Shown here piece after piece: positions 53,021 through 64,000 of a stretch of DNA of 64,000 nt. The stretch is from Parasponia andersonii (taxonomy: Eukaryota; Streptophyta; Magnoliopsida; Rosales; Cannabaceae): positions 585,168 through 649,167 of the forward strand of contig JXTB01000003.1 in NCBI GenBank assembly GCA_002914805.1. The letters run 5' to 3'. Every line of letters starts with the position of its first letter. Positions within the stretch are counted from its first letter, which is position 1. The translations under genes and the position numbers were made by a program. Below the pieces are notes generated by a model. That model was given only the letters and a program-made list of their open reading frames with translations. It had not been told where the DNA came from and searched no databases.

Positions 53021-53026
53021 ATCCCC
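52954..53026 (-). tRNA. tRNA-Ala (anticodon UGC)
   Basis: Read on the minus strand, a 73-nt cloverleaf: acceptor GGGGATG paired with CATCTCC plus discriminator A; D arm with A box TAGCTCAAATGG; anticodon stem CTCGC/GCGAG with loop TTTGCAT (anticodon TGC); T arm with B box GGTTCGATCCC. The G3:U70 wobble pair that identifies tRNA-Ala is present. A T5 terminator follows the gene (about 52,943-52,947 read in reverse) and a CAAAAT element precedes it. CCA is not encoded, as usual in nuclear genes. Confidence 0.96.
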
Positions 53027-54019
53027 ATTTTGCCTTTTGCTCAGCGCCCCATTTTATATATTCTAAGACACATTTTGTTTAAATAAATTGAAAAATTAAT
53101 TTTGTTTTGGTTTTAAATTTTAAAAAAATAAGAAACATGCATTAACGAATTATATTTCACTACTTATTTCCCAAAAAAAAAAATGAGATAAAAAGTAATA
53201 TAAATTTGTATTTGTCTACGTAGATACATATCTATATATATATATATTTACAAATTTATGTATGTATGTTCTTTTCTATTTTACTTTTTTGAAATATAGA
53301 GATATTAGAAATTTTTGTTACCTCTGTTTTTTAAAACTTTTTGATAACAATTTTTAAAAACAAAAAACAAAGTTGCTAAACAAACCTTCAAAAAAGAATT
53401 CCCAATTTTCTATTATAAAAAAAATGTGATTATATTTATACGAAACCTAAACTAAAAGCACCCCAAATATTTTTGAAATGACTAAATAGGACGCTCATCA
53501 CATATACGCAGTATATTCCATGGAATTGGTAGCTTCCTCAAATTCTAATGCCCCTGAACTCCTCTTGTTTTTTTCTCCCACAATCCCACCCACTCACCCA
53601 AAAATACTCATATCAGCTCTCGGTAACTGTCCCACGATTATACTTGTATTTTGATTAGAACTCAATAGCCTTGTTAGTAGTTTTGTTCCTCTTTTTGTTG
53701 TTTGCTTCTCTTCTTCTTCAAGGAAAAAAAAAATGGTATCACTCCATGCCAGAAGAAGGTGAATAATAAAATTCAAGTTATACTATTAAATTGGAGAATT
53801 ATTAAGAAATAAAAGAAAAATAAAAACTTATGTTTTGTATCAAGCAAAATTGAGCAATTATCTTGTGATATCTTCCTGAACAAATTATTAAGTATTTTAT
53901 CTTCTTAAAATAATATAAAGAAAAATGTTATAGTTTTGAAAAGCTAATTTCAGAACTATCGCATATTTGCTTTGATGGACTTGGACCGTGAGAGAAAAGA
54001 TAGGTGGATATATATATAT
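53027..54019. other. AT-rich intergenic stretch
   Basis: TA microsatellite at about 53,233-53,250 and A/T runs. No gene is supported; the minus frame 53,594-53,776 lacks any domain. Confidence 0.5.
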
Positions 54020-54250
54020 ATGGGCACCAATCCAGCAGGTATTTTTTTTTTTACCTATGCATAGGTATCAATTTGCCCAATAAAAATTTAGCATGCACAT
54101 TTTTTTATGGTAAAAAGTAAGAGAGAGAAAGAGCATTAATGATGCACGTCTTTTCATACACTTCATTATAGCCATTGGATCACCAGTGATCCAATGGCTA
54201 AAAAAAAATACATACCCATAGGTTAAAAAAAATACCTATTAGATTGATAA

Positions 54251-54255
<5 letters not shown>
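54020..54255. mobile_element. MITE-like element, copy 1, in a TA microsatellite
   Basis: Starts ATGGGCACCAAT right after a TA run and ends at ATACCTATTAGATTGATAACC before the next TA run; TAGGTAT near the left and ATACCTA near the right are inverted. A perfect 14-bp-arm palindrome (AGCCATTGGATCAC, spacer CA, GTGATCCAATGGCT) lies at 54,170-54,199. Non-coding. Confidence 0.55.
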
Positions 54256-54279
<24 letters not shown>

Positions 54280-54283
<4 letters not shown>

Positions 54284-54515
54284 GCACCAATTGGTATTTT
54301 TTTTTATATTTGCAAATAGGTATCAATTTAATTAATAAAAATTTATCATTCATATTTTCTTATTGTGAAAAATATGATAGAGAAATAGCATTAATGATAC
54401 ATATCTTTTCATGCACCTTATCATAGCAGTTTGATCACCATTAAATGATAGTTCAACGGCTAAAAAAAATAATTATACATAGATAAAAAAAAATACCTAC
54501 TAGATTAGCAACTAT
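54280..54515. mobile_element. MITE-like element, copy 2, in tandem with copy 1
   Basis: Same plan as copy 1 (ATGGGCACCAATTGG ... GATAGAGAAATAGCATTAATGA ... CTACTAGATTAGCAAC), again bounded by TA runs (54,252-54,280 and 54,514-54,530). The central palindrome is degraded here. The two copies differ at about one in five positions by eye. Confidence 0.55.
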
Positions 54516-55004
54516 ATATATATATATAATTGTCCTATTTAGTCTATTTATTTATATAAAAAAGATTGTATTTATTCCATCATAGGGTGTGAATATAACT
54601 CATAAAAAAAAAATCCAAACAAGCGCTTAAATTACGTATTATGTAAAAGCGCTTCTATACATCATGTTTGACATAGCTTACAAATATCTTTAACACTAAA
54701 ATTTTTCTAGAAGCATTTAGATAAATTATTAGAGTTTTTTTTATCATGTGAAACATCTTTTTAAATAAGCATAAATCCACACTTTTTTATTATGATCTTT
54801 TTAAACTTTACTTAAAAGAAGTAAATGTCAAGCGGACTCTAATCTATCTGCTTAGTAAGTGAATGACAGTAGAAAATTAATAAGATAACACATACCTTCT
54901 TAAAGTTTTATTCCACCCTCACCAAAAAAAAAAAAAAAAAAAAAAAATCCTGCCTTTCCCTCGGCCACCAATAAACAACATATATTCCTTCGATTTCTAA
55001 CATT

Positions 55005-55910
55005 ATTCAAAGGGTTAAACTATTTTAGCATATTCATCCTCAATTTATTTTTTGTGGTATTTAAGTATTAAACGTCTTTTTTTTTTTGGCACAATTGGTT
55101 TTTTGGCATTTTCCGTCCAAAATTCTATTAAAATTTATTTGAATGAGAGAAATTTTACATTATTGATCTCGATTTTTCAATTGTTCAACAATTTAGTCCC
55201 TAATTTTTGTTTTTATATTCATATTTCTAATTAAAAATATTTCATTTGCCAATTTTTTAGAAAATTAAAATTCAAAGACGGATATAAAATAAATAGTTCA
55301 TTTAAAAACTAAATTTAAAAAATAAAAAAATTATACTAATAAACATTAGTTTATGTCAAATTATATTAACTTAATGAATAAAAATTAATTATCTTACTAT
55401 TTCAAAACTAAAAAAATTTCACATACACGCTTTTACATTAGTCCAATTTGACTGCTAATTTACTATATCTATTAAATGTTCATGTAAATATGAATGGTTA
55501 TTCTAAAAAATTAATTAATTATTTGTAGCAAATAAGCCTAAAAGTTTTATAGTTTTCCATTAAATATTCATTTTTTTTTATGTAATTGCATCTATCAATT
55601 TTTTTAAAAATTAATTTTTTAGAATTTTAATTTTCTGAAAGATTAGCAGATGCAATATTGTTAATTAGAAATATGCATACAAAAATAAAATAGGGATTAG
55701 ATTGTTAAATAATTGAAAAATCAAGACTAATGTTGTAAAATTTCTCTCATTTAAATGAATTTTAACAGAATTTTTGATAAAATATGCCAAAAGGAACAAT
55801 GGTGCCAAGAAGAGAAACATTTAGTATTTAAATGTCATAAAAAAAATTTGAGAACCAATATGCCAAAATGATAATAGGTTTGAGACTAGTGGTGCAAGTA
55901 ACCCTTATTC
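55005..55910. mobile_element. Fold-back MITE with ~280-bp terminal inverted repeats
   Basis: The left arm (about 55,010-55,290) is matched in inverse orientation by the right arm (about 55,600-55,905). Shared pieces include AAGGGTTA at the tip, TTTTTTGGCA, AATGAGAGAAATTTTACA, TTTTTCAATTGTTCAACAAT and CATATTTCTAATTA, with about 80% identity. Total ~0.9 kb with no transposase, so a non-autonomous DNA element; long arms suggest a Mutator-like origin. The left arm contains a spurious frame (55,052-55,234). Confidence 0.75.
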
Positions 55911-56807
55911 TAAACTCTGCTCCAGAAAAGAAAAAAATTATTCCAAACGGTGACATTAACTTTTTCTAAAATTGGTAGAAACAAATTCATCTGAAAATAC
56001 TAAATAAAATAAACTAGTACGACAAATAGAGAACTCAAACGATAACAATCCCTCCGCTTTATTTATGGTCCTGCATCAGTTGATTATTTTGTTGGTCCTT
56101 AAATTATTGATAAGCCTCTTCAGCTTTTAAATTTGTGATTGGTTGATCCTATTCATATTTCTTGTTAATTTTTTTCAACAAGAGGGATAAAAACAAAAAC
56201 AAAAGAAAAATCAAAGTTTGATGAATAATTATAAAATTAATTACTTTTTATGGATTAATAATGTGCTCTTAAATTTTACAGAAGTCTAACATAATAAAAG
56301 TCAAATACCAAAAGGAAATTAATTTTTGCCAAAACAAAAATTCAATACTTTAGCCCGTTTGAGATTACTTTTAGATGTTGCTTTTAACTTTTTAAAAGTG
56401 ATTAGAAAAAAATATAGGAAAAGAATCTATTTGGTAAATTTATGCTCATGATAAGCATATTTTAAAATGTATTGTATAACAACTATTTTATCATAATTCA
56501 ATAAGTATGGTAAGTGATACTTTTACAGCGATAATTCTGTTACTATAATACAAATTTCTTAAAAATTATTCTAGCACACGTCATTTACAAGTATCAAATA
56601 CACAGATGTTGCTTTTAACTTAGAACAATTTTGTCAACTTTATTTACTTTTTTTCTCCCCATAACTGCATATTGCTCATGCTACAACTAGAGCACAACTA
56701 AGCACACCTACAACACAACATAACAATGCCAAACTTACCCTATATGTTGGGTTGTAATTATCAACACATATTCATATATCAATTATCCTTTTTTTAAAAA
56801 TGAGATT

Positions 56808-57650
56808 GACATCACCTTGGGTTACAAACTTTTCCCTCTTGTACTAATTAAGTCCCTTTTTTTTCCGTAGCTTTTGAGTCTTCAACCTGACAATTTTGTA
56901 TTATTTAATTCCTTTATACCATTTTATATCAACTTTGTCATTAAATGTGCATATGCCCCTCATGTGAGCATTTTTAAGGGGTTTTTAGGAATTTTAATTG
57001 CTACAAGAATCCCTAATATTCTTTTTTTTTGGGTCATTATAGATGTGATTATTGCTTACTCAAAAAAAATAATATTTTTTATTTTGTCTTTAAAAGATCA
57101 AATTTGAAAGGAAATATAGATAAATAGCAAATTATTAAAATTATTTTTTTATATAAAAAAGAAAAAAATAACTATATCCTAAAAATAATTTTTTGAGATA
57201 TATTTTCATTATTTGCTAATTATAGTGAAAATATTTTGTTTGAAAAAATAAAATTGTCTCTTTTTTTTAATAGAAAATCATTATAAATAGCATAAAATGA
57301 AAATATAATTTTTTTGAGATATAATTTTTTTTCTAAAAAAAATAATTTTAATTATTTGCTATTTATTTTTTCTATATATGTTTCCTTTTAAATATGAACT
57401 TTTCCAAACAGAAGATGTGATTTTTTTTAGATTAAGCAATAATCATAACTATAGTTAAAAAGAAAAAGAAAAAAAAAAACTAAGGGCTTCTTTTAGTAAT
57501 CGAGATTCCCAAAAAATCCTTAGAAAATAGTATAAAGGACTCAAATGATACAAAATCTAAAGATTGAGGACTCAAAAACTACGGGAAAAAAAAAAAAAAA
57601 GAAAGGAGACTTAATCAATACAGGAGGAAAAGGTTGGGACCCTGAGTGAT
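56808..57650. mobile_element. Second fold-back MITE with long terminal inverted repeats
   Basis: Left arm pieces (CTTGGGTTACAAACTTTTCC, TACTAATTAAGTCCCTT, CCGTAGCTTTTGAGTC, CAATTTTGTATTATTTAA) recur inverted at the right end (57,480-57,645: GGACTCAAATGATACAAAAT, GACTCAAAAACTACGGG, AGACTTAATCAATACAGG, GGAAAAGGTTGGGACC). The middle (57,120-57,420) is itself a diffuse inverted repeat around TTTGAGATATA. Family differs from the 55,005-55,910 element. Non-coding. Confidence 0.7.
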
Positions 57651-58039
57651 ATTAAGTCAAATGAATATTATCTTTTATACTTATATTTTGACTATTTATT
57701 TACAATATATTTATATTTTGTAATAATTTTATATCATTTAGGATCAAATACTAATTTTGACAATTAAGTGTACAAATATATCCTTTTAAACTTTAAATAT
57801 ATATTTAAAAAAATAAATTCAAATCTAAAGCTTATTTAAAATTAATTTAATCAAATAATATTAAAAATTATTGGTTTTTTTTTTTTTATAAACTTAATAT
57901 TTAAAACTTGTTATTTTAGTTATTAATTTTAATTCGTCTAAATTCAAATTATTTCTTATATACATGTGTTTAAAGTTTTAAAAGTTATTTTGATAAACTT
58001 AATAATCAAAATTAATGTTTTATGAATGGATAAAATTTA

Positions 58040-58700
58040 TTACAAAATTTAAATTTGAATAACAAAGTTGGTGTTGATGGAGGTTTTATCAACAATAAAT
58101 ATAGAAAAAGTTTAGAGATGTGGATTGTGCAAATTGAGTTAATAATCAAAGCAAATAAAGAGAGGAGATTTTATAGTGGTTCAGCCCCGAAAAAGATGAG
58201 CCTACGTCCACTGTTTTTCGACTATTTTATGAAGAATTACGAACACTCAAGGTTACAATGTCTCGTCTGGAAATTGGAAAAACTGAAAAGCAATTGGAAT
58301 ACTCAAAACTTGATCCCTCTTCGGAACATTGAGTCCCCTTTATATAGATAAAGGTAACCCTATGTTCCTATGATCCTAATTGTATAAACGGGTAACTATA
58401 CAATCGGGTAACATAAATTAAGTAACAACATAATTGGATAACCACTCAAAACGGATAACTAGTTGATAATAAATAGGAGACTTCTGTTTCCCCTTCCTTG
58501 TAGGTTTCCTATTTGACATAGCATATACTTGTTTCTTTTTTCTTTCGGAAGAGGTCACCCACCACCTATACAGAGAAGGTCGCACGTACTTATGCAAAAG
58601 AGACTACACGAAGAAAGTCGCATATAACCTGTGGAAGAGGTCACACATAACCATCACGGAGGAGGTCGAACTTAACCCTTATGCGACCTTAGGATTTTAG
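58040..58700. repeat. Dispersed-repeat-like segment, possibly an LTR fragment
   Basis: The stretch TATAGTGGTTCAGCCCC ... GATGAGCCTACGTCCACT (58,171-58,211) has the look of a plant retroelement LTR. It is followed by short degenerate tandem repeats: GGGTAAC/GGATAAC units of 16-17 bp (58,390-58,460) and 33-35-bp units around AAGAGGTCGCAC (58,545-58,680). No protein domain and no clear ends, so class is uncertain. Confidence 0.35.
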
Positions 58701-59359
58701 ACAGCACAACAGTTGGTAATAGCTAAATTGTATGATATTCGAAACAATTAATCAAAATATCCTAAAATTAATATATGCATTGGACTACCTTTTCACATTA
58801 TATGACAATTAGTATCGACCATACATAATAAAGTTGAATGAAGAAAAAAAGAAAAAGAAAAGAATTAACATTTTTGAGGAAGACATAAGGAAGAAAAAAA
58901 AAATCTACACTTGAAAAGTAAAATGAGGCGAATAAATAGGGAAACGAGGGGTTAAAGACGGAGGTTGGGTTGCGAAATACCGAAAGAGCCCTTCTTCGGA
59001 CCCCGCACAACAACACAAATTTCGCGCTTCGTCTTTCAAAAAAACCCTCGTTCTCTCTCTAATCAACGGTCCAGATCCGGTCATTCCTACCCAAAAGTTG
59101 CTCGATCTTTAACACGCCATTGTTCTTCTCCCTGGCCTATTATACGAACCTTCATTTTCCCGTTTTCCTCGCATCTCAACCTCTATTTTTTTTTTAATAT
59201 TTATTTGTCTAAAATCTACCAGATAAACAGAAGGGCCAAAAATAAAAATAAAATTATATATATTTAAAGACCGGAAATAAGTAATTGAGGCAAAACTCTG
59301 AGAAAATTTGACAATTTTCTTTCGTGGGTTTGTAAAATCTCTCTCTGAAACCAAAAACG

Positions 59360-61701
59360 ATGTCGTCGGCCGAGAAGGAGAGAGAGACTCAGGTCTACCT
59401 GGCCAAACTCGCCGAGCAGGCCGAGCGTTATGAAGGTACCTCCTCGCTTTGCCTTCTTCTTTCATTTTTATTTTTCTAATAAATTTTCTATGAAAATTTT
59501 GTATGAATTTGATTAGTCGAAATGTGAAAATGATTTATGCATTGTTATTTCATCTGGGTTTGTTTATAGTTTTGCTACATTGCTTTGAATCGATCTCTCG
59601 TCGTAGATAGATCTAATGGTTGTTAGATTTTTTTTTTCTTTGATAATAGATTTGAAGCTTTGGGTCATTAGGAATTATTTATAAGGAGTTGGTTCACGGA
59701 TTTAATAATAAATAATATTCATGAATGGTATACTGTTTAACAATGAAGTTAAGATAGTGCTCCTTTTTTTATAATAATAATAATAATAATAATGTTTAAG
59801 GGAATCAAATGGGTTATTTTCAAGTTGGAGCTTTAATTGTCAGCAATGATATATTTGGATAATAAAATTTGAGAACATCGAATGCCCATGATGTTTGGGG
59901 TTCGATTCTGTATGAGACCTACCTAGTAATATGCTAGAGTTTCTTACGTATGATCTTTTGGAATTCGGCAGAAGGAACCAGTGTCAGTTGTTATTTGTGA
60001 TTAGTATATAGCAATTAGTTTAAAGGTGAAAGTAAAAGATTTACCATTTTAGCTGAAGAAAAAGATGTTGGAATTTTTGGAATTTCCATATGTCTGGCTG
60101 TTAAGTGTTGCCTGATTACGTGAATTTTTGACTTTTTTGAATTAATGGAGTTTATATGGTTTCTTAGAAATGGTCGAGTGTATGAAGAAACTTGCAAAAC
60201 TTGATGTTGAGTTAACTGTGGAAGAGAGGAACCTTCTATCTGTGGGCTACAAAAATGTCATAGGAGCTAGGCGGGCTTCTTGGCGTATTATGTCTTCGAT
60301 TGAGCAAAAAGAAGAATCTAAGGGGAATGAGAACAATGTCAAACTGATTAAGGGTTACCGCCAGAAGGTAGAGGATGAGCTCTCTAAGATTTGCAGTGAC
60401 ATTCTGACTATCATAGACGACCATCTGATCCCCTCTTCTGGCTCTGGAGAAGCCACTGTTTTCTACTACAAGATGTGAGTCATGTTGCGTTGACTCTATA
60501 TTCCATATATTTTTATTATACCACCTTTTCTAGAGCTCCATCCCAAACGTACTTTACTGATATGTTTTTGAATATGTTCTAGTAGATATGTTGCTTTTGA
60601 ATAATTGTCTGTATGTGCTGATGACTTGCTTTTCTCTACCTTTCAATTGGTGCCCATGTGATGGGTGGGAGTGGGATTTCCTTTTGTTCTTTTTCACCTT
60701 AAGATCTGTTAAAAGATTTGAGAACAACATATCTACTTAGATTAAATGTGACAACTTTCTTCTCTCTCTGAAATGATAGATTAGATTTAATGTTTTACGG
60801 CATGCCTAATTTAGGAAAGGTGACTACTACCGTTATCTTGCTGAGTTCAAGACTGACCAGGACAGGAAAGAGGCAGCTGAGCAATCATTGAAGGGATATG
60901 AGGCATGTTTGAACAGTTCTTAGATCCACACAAATTGTGAATTAATGGCAATGCTTATGCCTCGTTTTCATTCTTCATCCCATTAATGGTCCTCTTCTTT
61001 CCATCTTTTTGTTAGGCTGCATCAAGTACCGCGAATACAGAACTCCCATCAACCCACCCAATTCGTCTTGGTCTGGCTCTCAATTTTTCTGTTTTCTACT
61101 ATGAGATCATGAATTCGCCTGAGAGGTACAATTCATTTCTCTTGATGTCTTCTTAAGGCTTATTAATCATTTTCATGAAAGCAAGTCTAGATCTAATTTT
61201 GGTGCTCAAACTTACAGGGCCTGCCATTTGGCTAAGCAAGCATTTGATGAGGCAATTGCTGAGTTGGATACTTTGAGTGAGGAGTCATACAAAGACAGCA
61301 CCCTTATCATGCAGTTGTTGAGAGACAACCTTACTCTTTGGACCTCTGATTTACCTGAAGATGGAGGTACTTTATTATTTATAATACCTACTTACTTACT
61401 TATGTTTATATCTTGAAACAGAATTCTGATTGCTAACTCTTGGTTAAATACGCACTCATGCAGGTGAAGACAACTTCAAAGTTGAAGAAACCAAACCCGC
61501 CGAACCTGAGGTAACTTCTTACATTTTGCTAGTTATTTGTTTCTACATAGAACAATGCTATGATGTTAGAACCACATATTAGTAGAGTTACGTGACCTTA
61601 TAAAATTTGCATGTGAGCGTGAGCTCCACCATAATAAATGTCTTTTTTTACAAAAAATAAAACTATAAAATTAACCTTTAACATGTCTTCTGCAGCACTG
61701 A
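59360..61701 (+). CDS. GRF12: 14-3-3 protein (general regulatory factor)
   Basis: Seven exons (59,360-59,435; 60,168-60,474; 60,815-60,902; 61,016-61,125; 61,218-61,366; 61,464-61,510; 61,696-61,701) encode 260 residues. Both signatures are present: [11 protein letters not shown] (46-56) and [20 protein letters not shown] near the C terminus. The phosphopeptide pocket residues Lys54, Arg61, Arg134 and Tyr135 are conserved. 14-3-3 dimers bind phosphoserine/threonine motifs and regulate enzymes such as nitrate reductase and H+-ATPase. Sequence and exon plan suggest the epsilon (non-canonical) group, closest from memory to Arabidopsis GRF12; the isoform is less certain than the family. Intron 3 begins with GC instead of GT (GAG|GCATGT at 60,903). 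The last exon codes only His and stop. Confidence 0.95.
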
Positions 61702-64000
61702 TGGGTACCTGAAACTACCCTCCACACGGCGAGTGGAAATCAATCTACTCTACAAGATGCAAACCTTTTTGGATTTTCTTCTTCTAATTAAAAGAGTGGA
61801 CTAAAGAACCGATGACGTAGATATTATATTATGTTACTTAACTCTTTAGGTCCCCAACCAAAGGCAGAAGATAAGATTTATCAGTTTTCTTCTGTATTTG
61901 ATCTTCTACTTTTGCTTCATGTTCTTTTACATCAGCCTTTTGTCTTAAGCGATGGATACTTTTAATCTTCTATGTTGTTATTGTTATTTCATGTCTTTAT
62001 ATCCAGCTTTTACATTACATTTCGCCGCACTTATAGTGGTTCAATTTCAAGACATATCATTATTATGATTCATGAATAACTAAAGGCCAGAAACCCGGTG
62101 CCCTCTTTTTCCTATTACTTTTAAAACAGACACACATATATACATATATTCCAAAAAGAACCGAGTGCCATCTTTTTTCCTGTCATTTTTTTGGGGGACA
62201 AAAAAGAAGAAAAAGAAAAAACAGTTCTCTCACACACAAGTCGATCATTTTTTATTAACTTTGTGATCCCATTTTTAATGGAAATATCGTATGCATATGC
62301 TAAGGGTTTTTTTTCCCTCTATCTCTCTCTGGCTGTGTTGCTATAGTGTTTCTTAGGGCAGTTGGGTAAAGTCATAGATTTTAAGGAAAATATTTTTAAT
62401 TGGATTGAAAGAAAAATTCATGTAGCATAAAGTAACTGAGTGTTTGGTATGTTATGACTTAAAAAAAATTATACTAAAGTGTTTGATAAATTATATGGTT
62501 GAATTGTTATGTAAATATAAAATGATTTAAATAAATATCATTATACAATTATGTATATTTACGAAAAGAACTTGTTAATATTTTTTACAATTATATATAT
62601 TTTGTACATACTAAATATATTAATATTTTTTTTAAAAAAATTGATCTAAAAATAAATTCAATTAAATTAGTTACTCAATTAAACTTATTTAATTTTAATT
62701 TACTTTATTTTCATCTAAATTTATAATTTTAATATAGAATTAATTTGGTTATTTTAAAATAACTAATATGAAGAATATTTTAGTCAATTATAATTTAAAT
62801 GTATTAATAATTTTTTTAAAAAATGATATAAAAATAAACTCAATTAATGTTTGGTAGTCTTGTTTTTAAATAAATATATTTTAATCATTATGATTTATTT
62901 ATTAAAAAATAATGCAAGCTCTGTATAATCTAAAAGTCAAAACCATTTTAAGTTAGTTTTAACTTTCAAGTATAATTTTATCAAAATTTATTAAATAATC
63001 TGATTTTTAAGTTTTTACTAAAGACTTTTTTTCGAAAAATGCTTTTGATTCGTTAAAAAGCTAAACTTGATAATGAATGACGAGGTTGTTGGACTGGCTC
63101 AACGGCCCTCTGGCCAAATTAGTGAAGCACATTATACACAGTCTTTCTTCTGCCCAAGAAACAGTCTTTTAGAAAATGTTCTTTCCTGGTTTTATGATAG
63201 GGGCACGAATCACATGATGGCACTTTTCCAAATTATCAATTATTCTTTCTTTTTTTTTTTTTTAAATGATTAATTGTTCTTTCTTGCGTGTGTATACATA
63301 TAGATACACAAATTAAAGACTAGTGACACTGAATAACGAACTGACTCTTGGATCGCAGTTTCCATAAAGCCATAACTAATGGACGTACATAAACACAAAA
63401 AAAAAAAAAATTAAAAAAACATAAAAAGAAGAAATTAACCAACTTAATGGCTGTTTGACTTACCAAATTGGAAATATTTGCACTTTATATCTTTATAAAT
63501 CAATAAGCACGTAGTAATTAGTTGAAAAACGTTTTGTTGAAGTTGAACTAATAAATAACAATGACGAAATGTCACAAGTTTTTAGAAAACCTCAAAAAAC
63601 CAATACAAGACGTTCCAAATGATAATTTCTTGTTTGGTGTCAAATAAACAAGAGATATCCGAGAGATATTATATTTTTATATCTTTTATTTTCTAACTTT
63701 ATTCAAATATTTTGATTATTATTAATATTAATTCTTTGATTTAAACTCTATTACAAATTTACACCCTAACACAAATTTAGAGTAAAATAAAATGTATAAA
63801 AATTGATCTAAGAATAACTGAATAAATTTATTAAATCATCGTGGTAAATTAACTACTCTAAATTAGTATCAATTATAAATTTGTAACAGATTTTAAATCT
63901 AATAGTCAGTGTTAATAATAACCAACACGCAAGATATAGATTGAACAAATGTCAAAATACAATATATAAAAATGATGCTATTCCACTCAACAATAATCAA
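61702..64000. other. 3' flank of the 14-3-3 gene and AT-rich intergenic DNA
   Basis: The first few hundred bases are the probable 3' untranslated region. From 62,440 on the sequence is very AT-rich. At about 62,445-63,060, ends such as GTGTTTGGTA and runs of TTTTTAAGTTTT hint at a decayed hAT-like MITE, without clear inverted repeats. No gene is supported; frame 63,067-63,273 has no domain. Confidence 0.45.

Noticed and set aside
59870-59960. B-box-like GGGTTCGATTC in intron 1 of the 14-3-3 gene, considered as a SINE
   Set aside because: No convincing A box at the right distance and no target duplication were found.

Overview
This is nuclear DNA of a flowering plant, almost certainly a eudicot. 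It is AT-rich, its genes have many short GT-AG introns, and it holds tRNA-Asp-primed retrotransposon fossils, a Mutator-like transposon carrying a Ulp1-type gene, a tRNA-derived SINE and several MITEs. The species cannot be named from sequence alone.

Layout. (1) 1-15,552 is a graveyard of old LTR-retrotransposon copies: two directly repeated, related non-autonomous Gypsy-like bodies, three copies of a second LTR family (two with clear 5-bp target duplications) and a MITE-like element. (2) 16,102-38,277 is gene-rich: a beta-glucosidase of the BGLU40 type (minus, 13 exons), a CobW/ZNG1-type GTPase (plus, 9 exons), a single-exon KTI12/DRL1 homologue (plus) and a QUASIMODO2-LIKE-type methyltransferase (plus, 8 coding exons). 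(3) 39,312-40,823 is a single-exon PPR gene (minus). About 65 bp upstream of its start codon begins a decayed ~10.5-kb MULE (about 40,888-51,428) with two convergent genes, a DUF1985/Ulp1 protease-like gene (plus) and a MuDR-type transposase (minus). Its non-coding parts are packed with a dyad motif TAGACA-N3-TGTCTA. (4) 51,590-53,026 is a very recent ~720-bp tandem duplication carrying tRNA-Ala(UGC), one copy intact and one with a damaged acceptor stem. (5) 54,000-57,650 is AT-rich DNA with MITE and fold-back elements. (6) 59,360-61,701 is a 14-3-3 gene (plus, 7 exons). The rest is AT-rich intergenic sequence.

The host genes are unrelated single-copy housekeeping or cell-wall functions: glycoside hydrolysis, metal-chaperone GTPase, Elongator-linked tRNA modification, Golgi pectin methyltransferase, organelle RNA processing and phospho-protein binding. 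They do not form a pathway, but their order matches, from memory, two Arabidopsis chromosome 1 segments (At1g26560-26520-26500-26480 and At1g13870-13860).

The observations most worth a second look are: a QUL gene intron whose expected GT donor reads GA, with family-conserved residues stranded between two candidate acceptors; the MULE-wide dyad-motif arrays and subterminal tandem repeats; six transposase nonsense codons that all fit C-to-T change; a 43-bp duplication that doubles a splice donor in the beta-glucosidase gene; and a GC-AG intron in the 14-3-3 gene.
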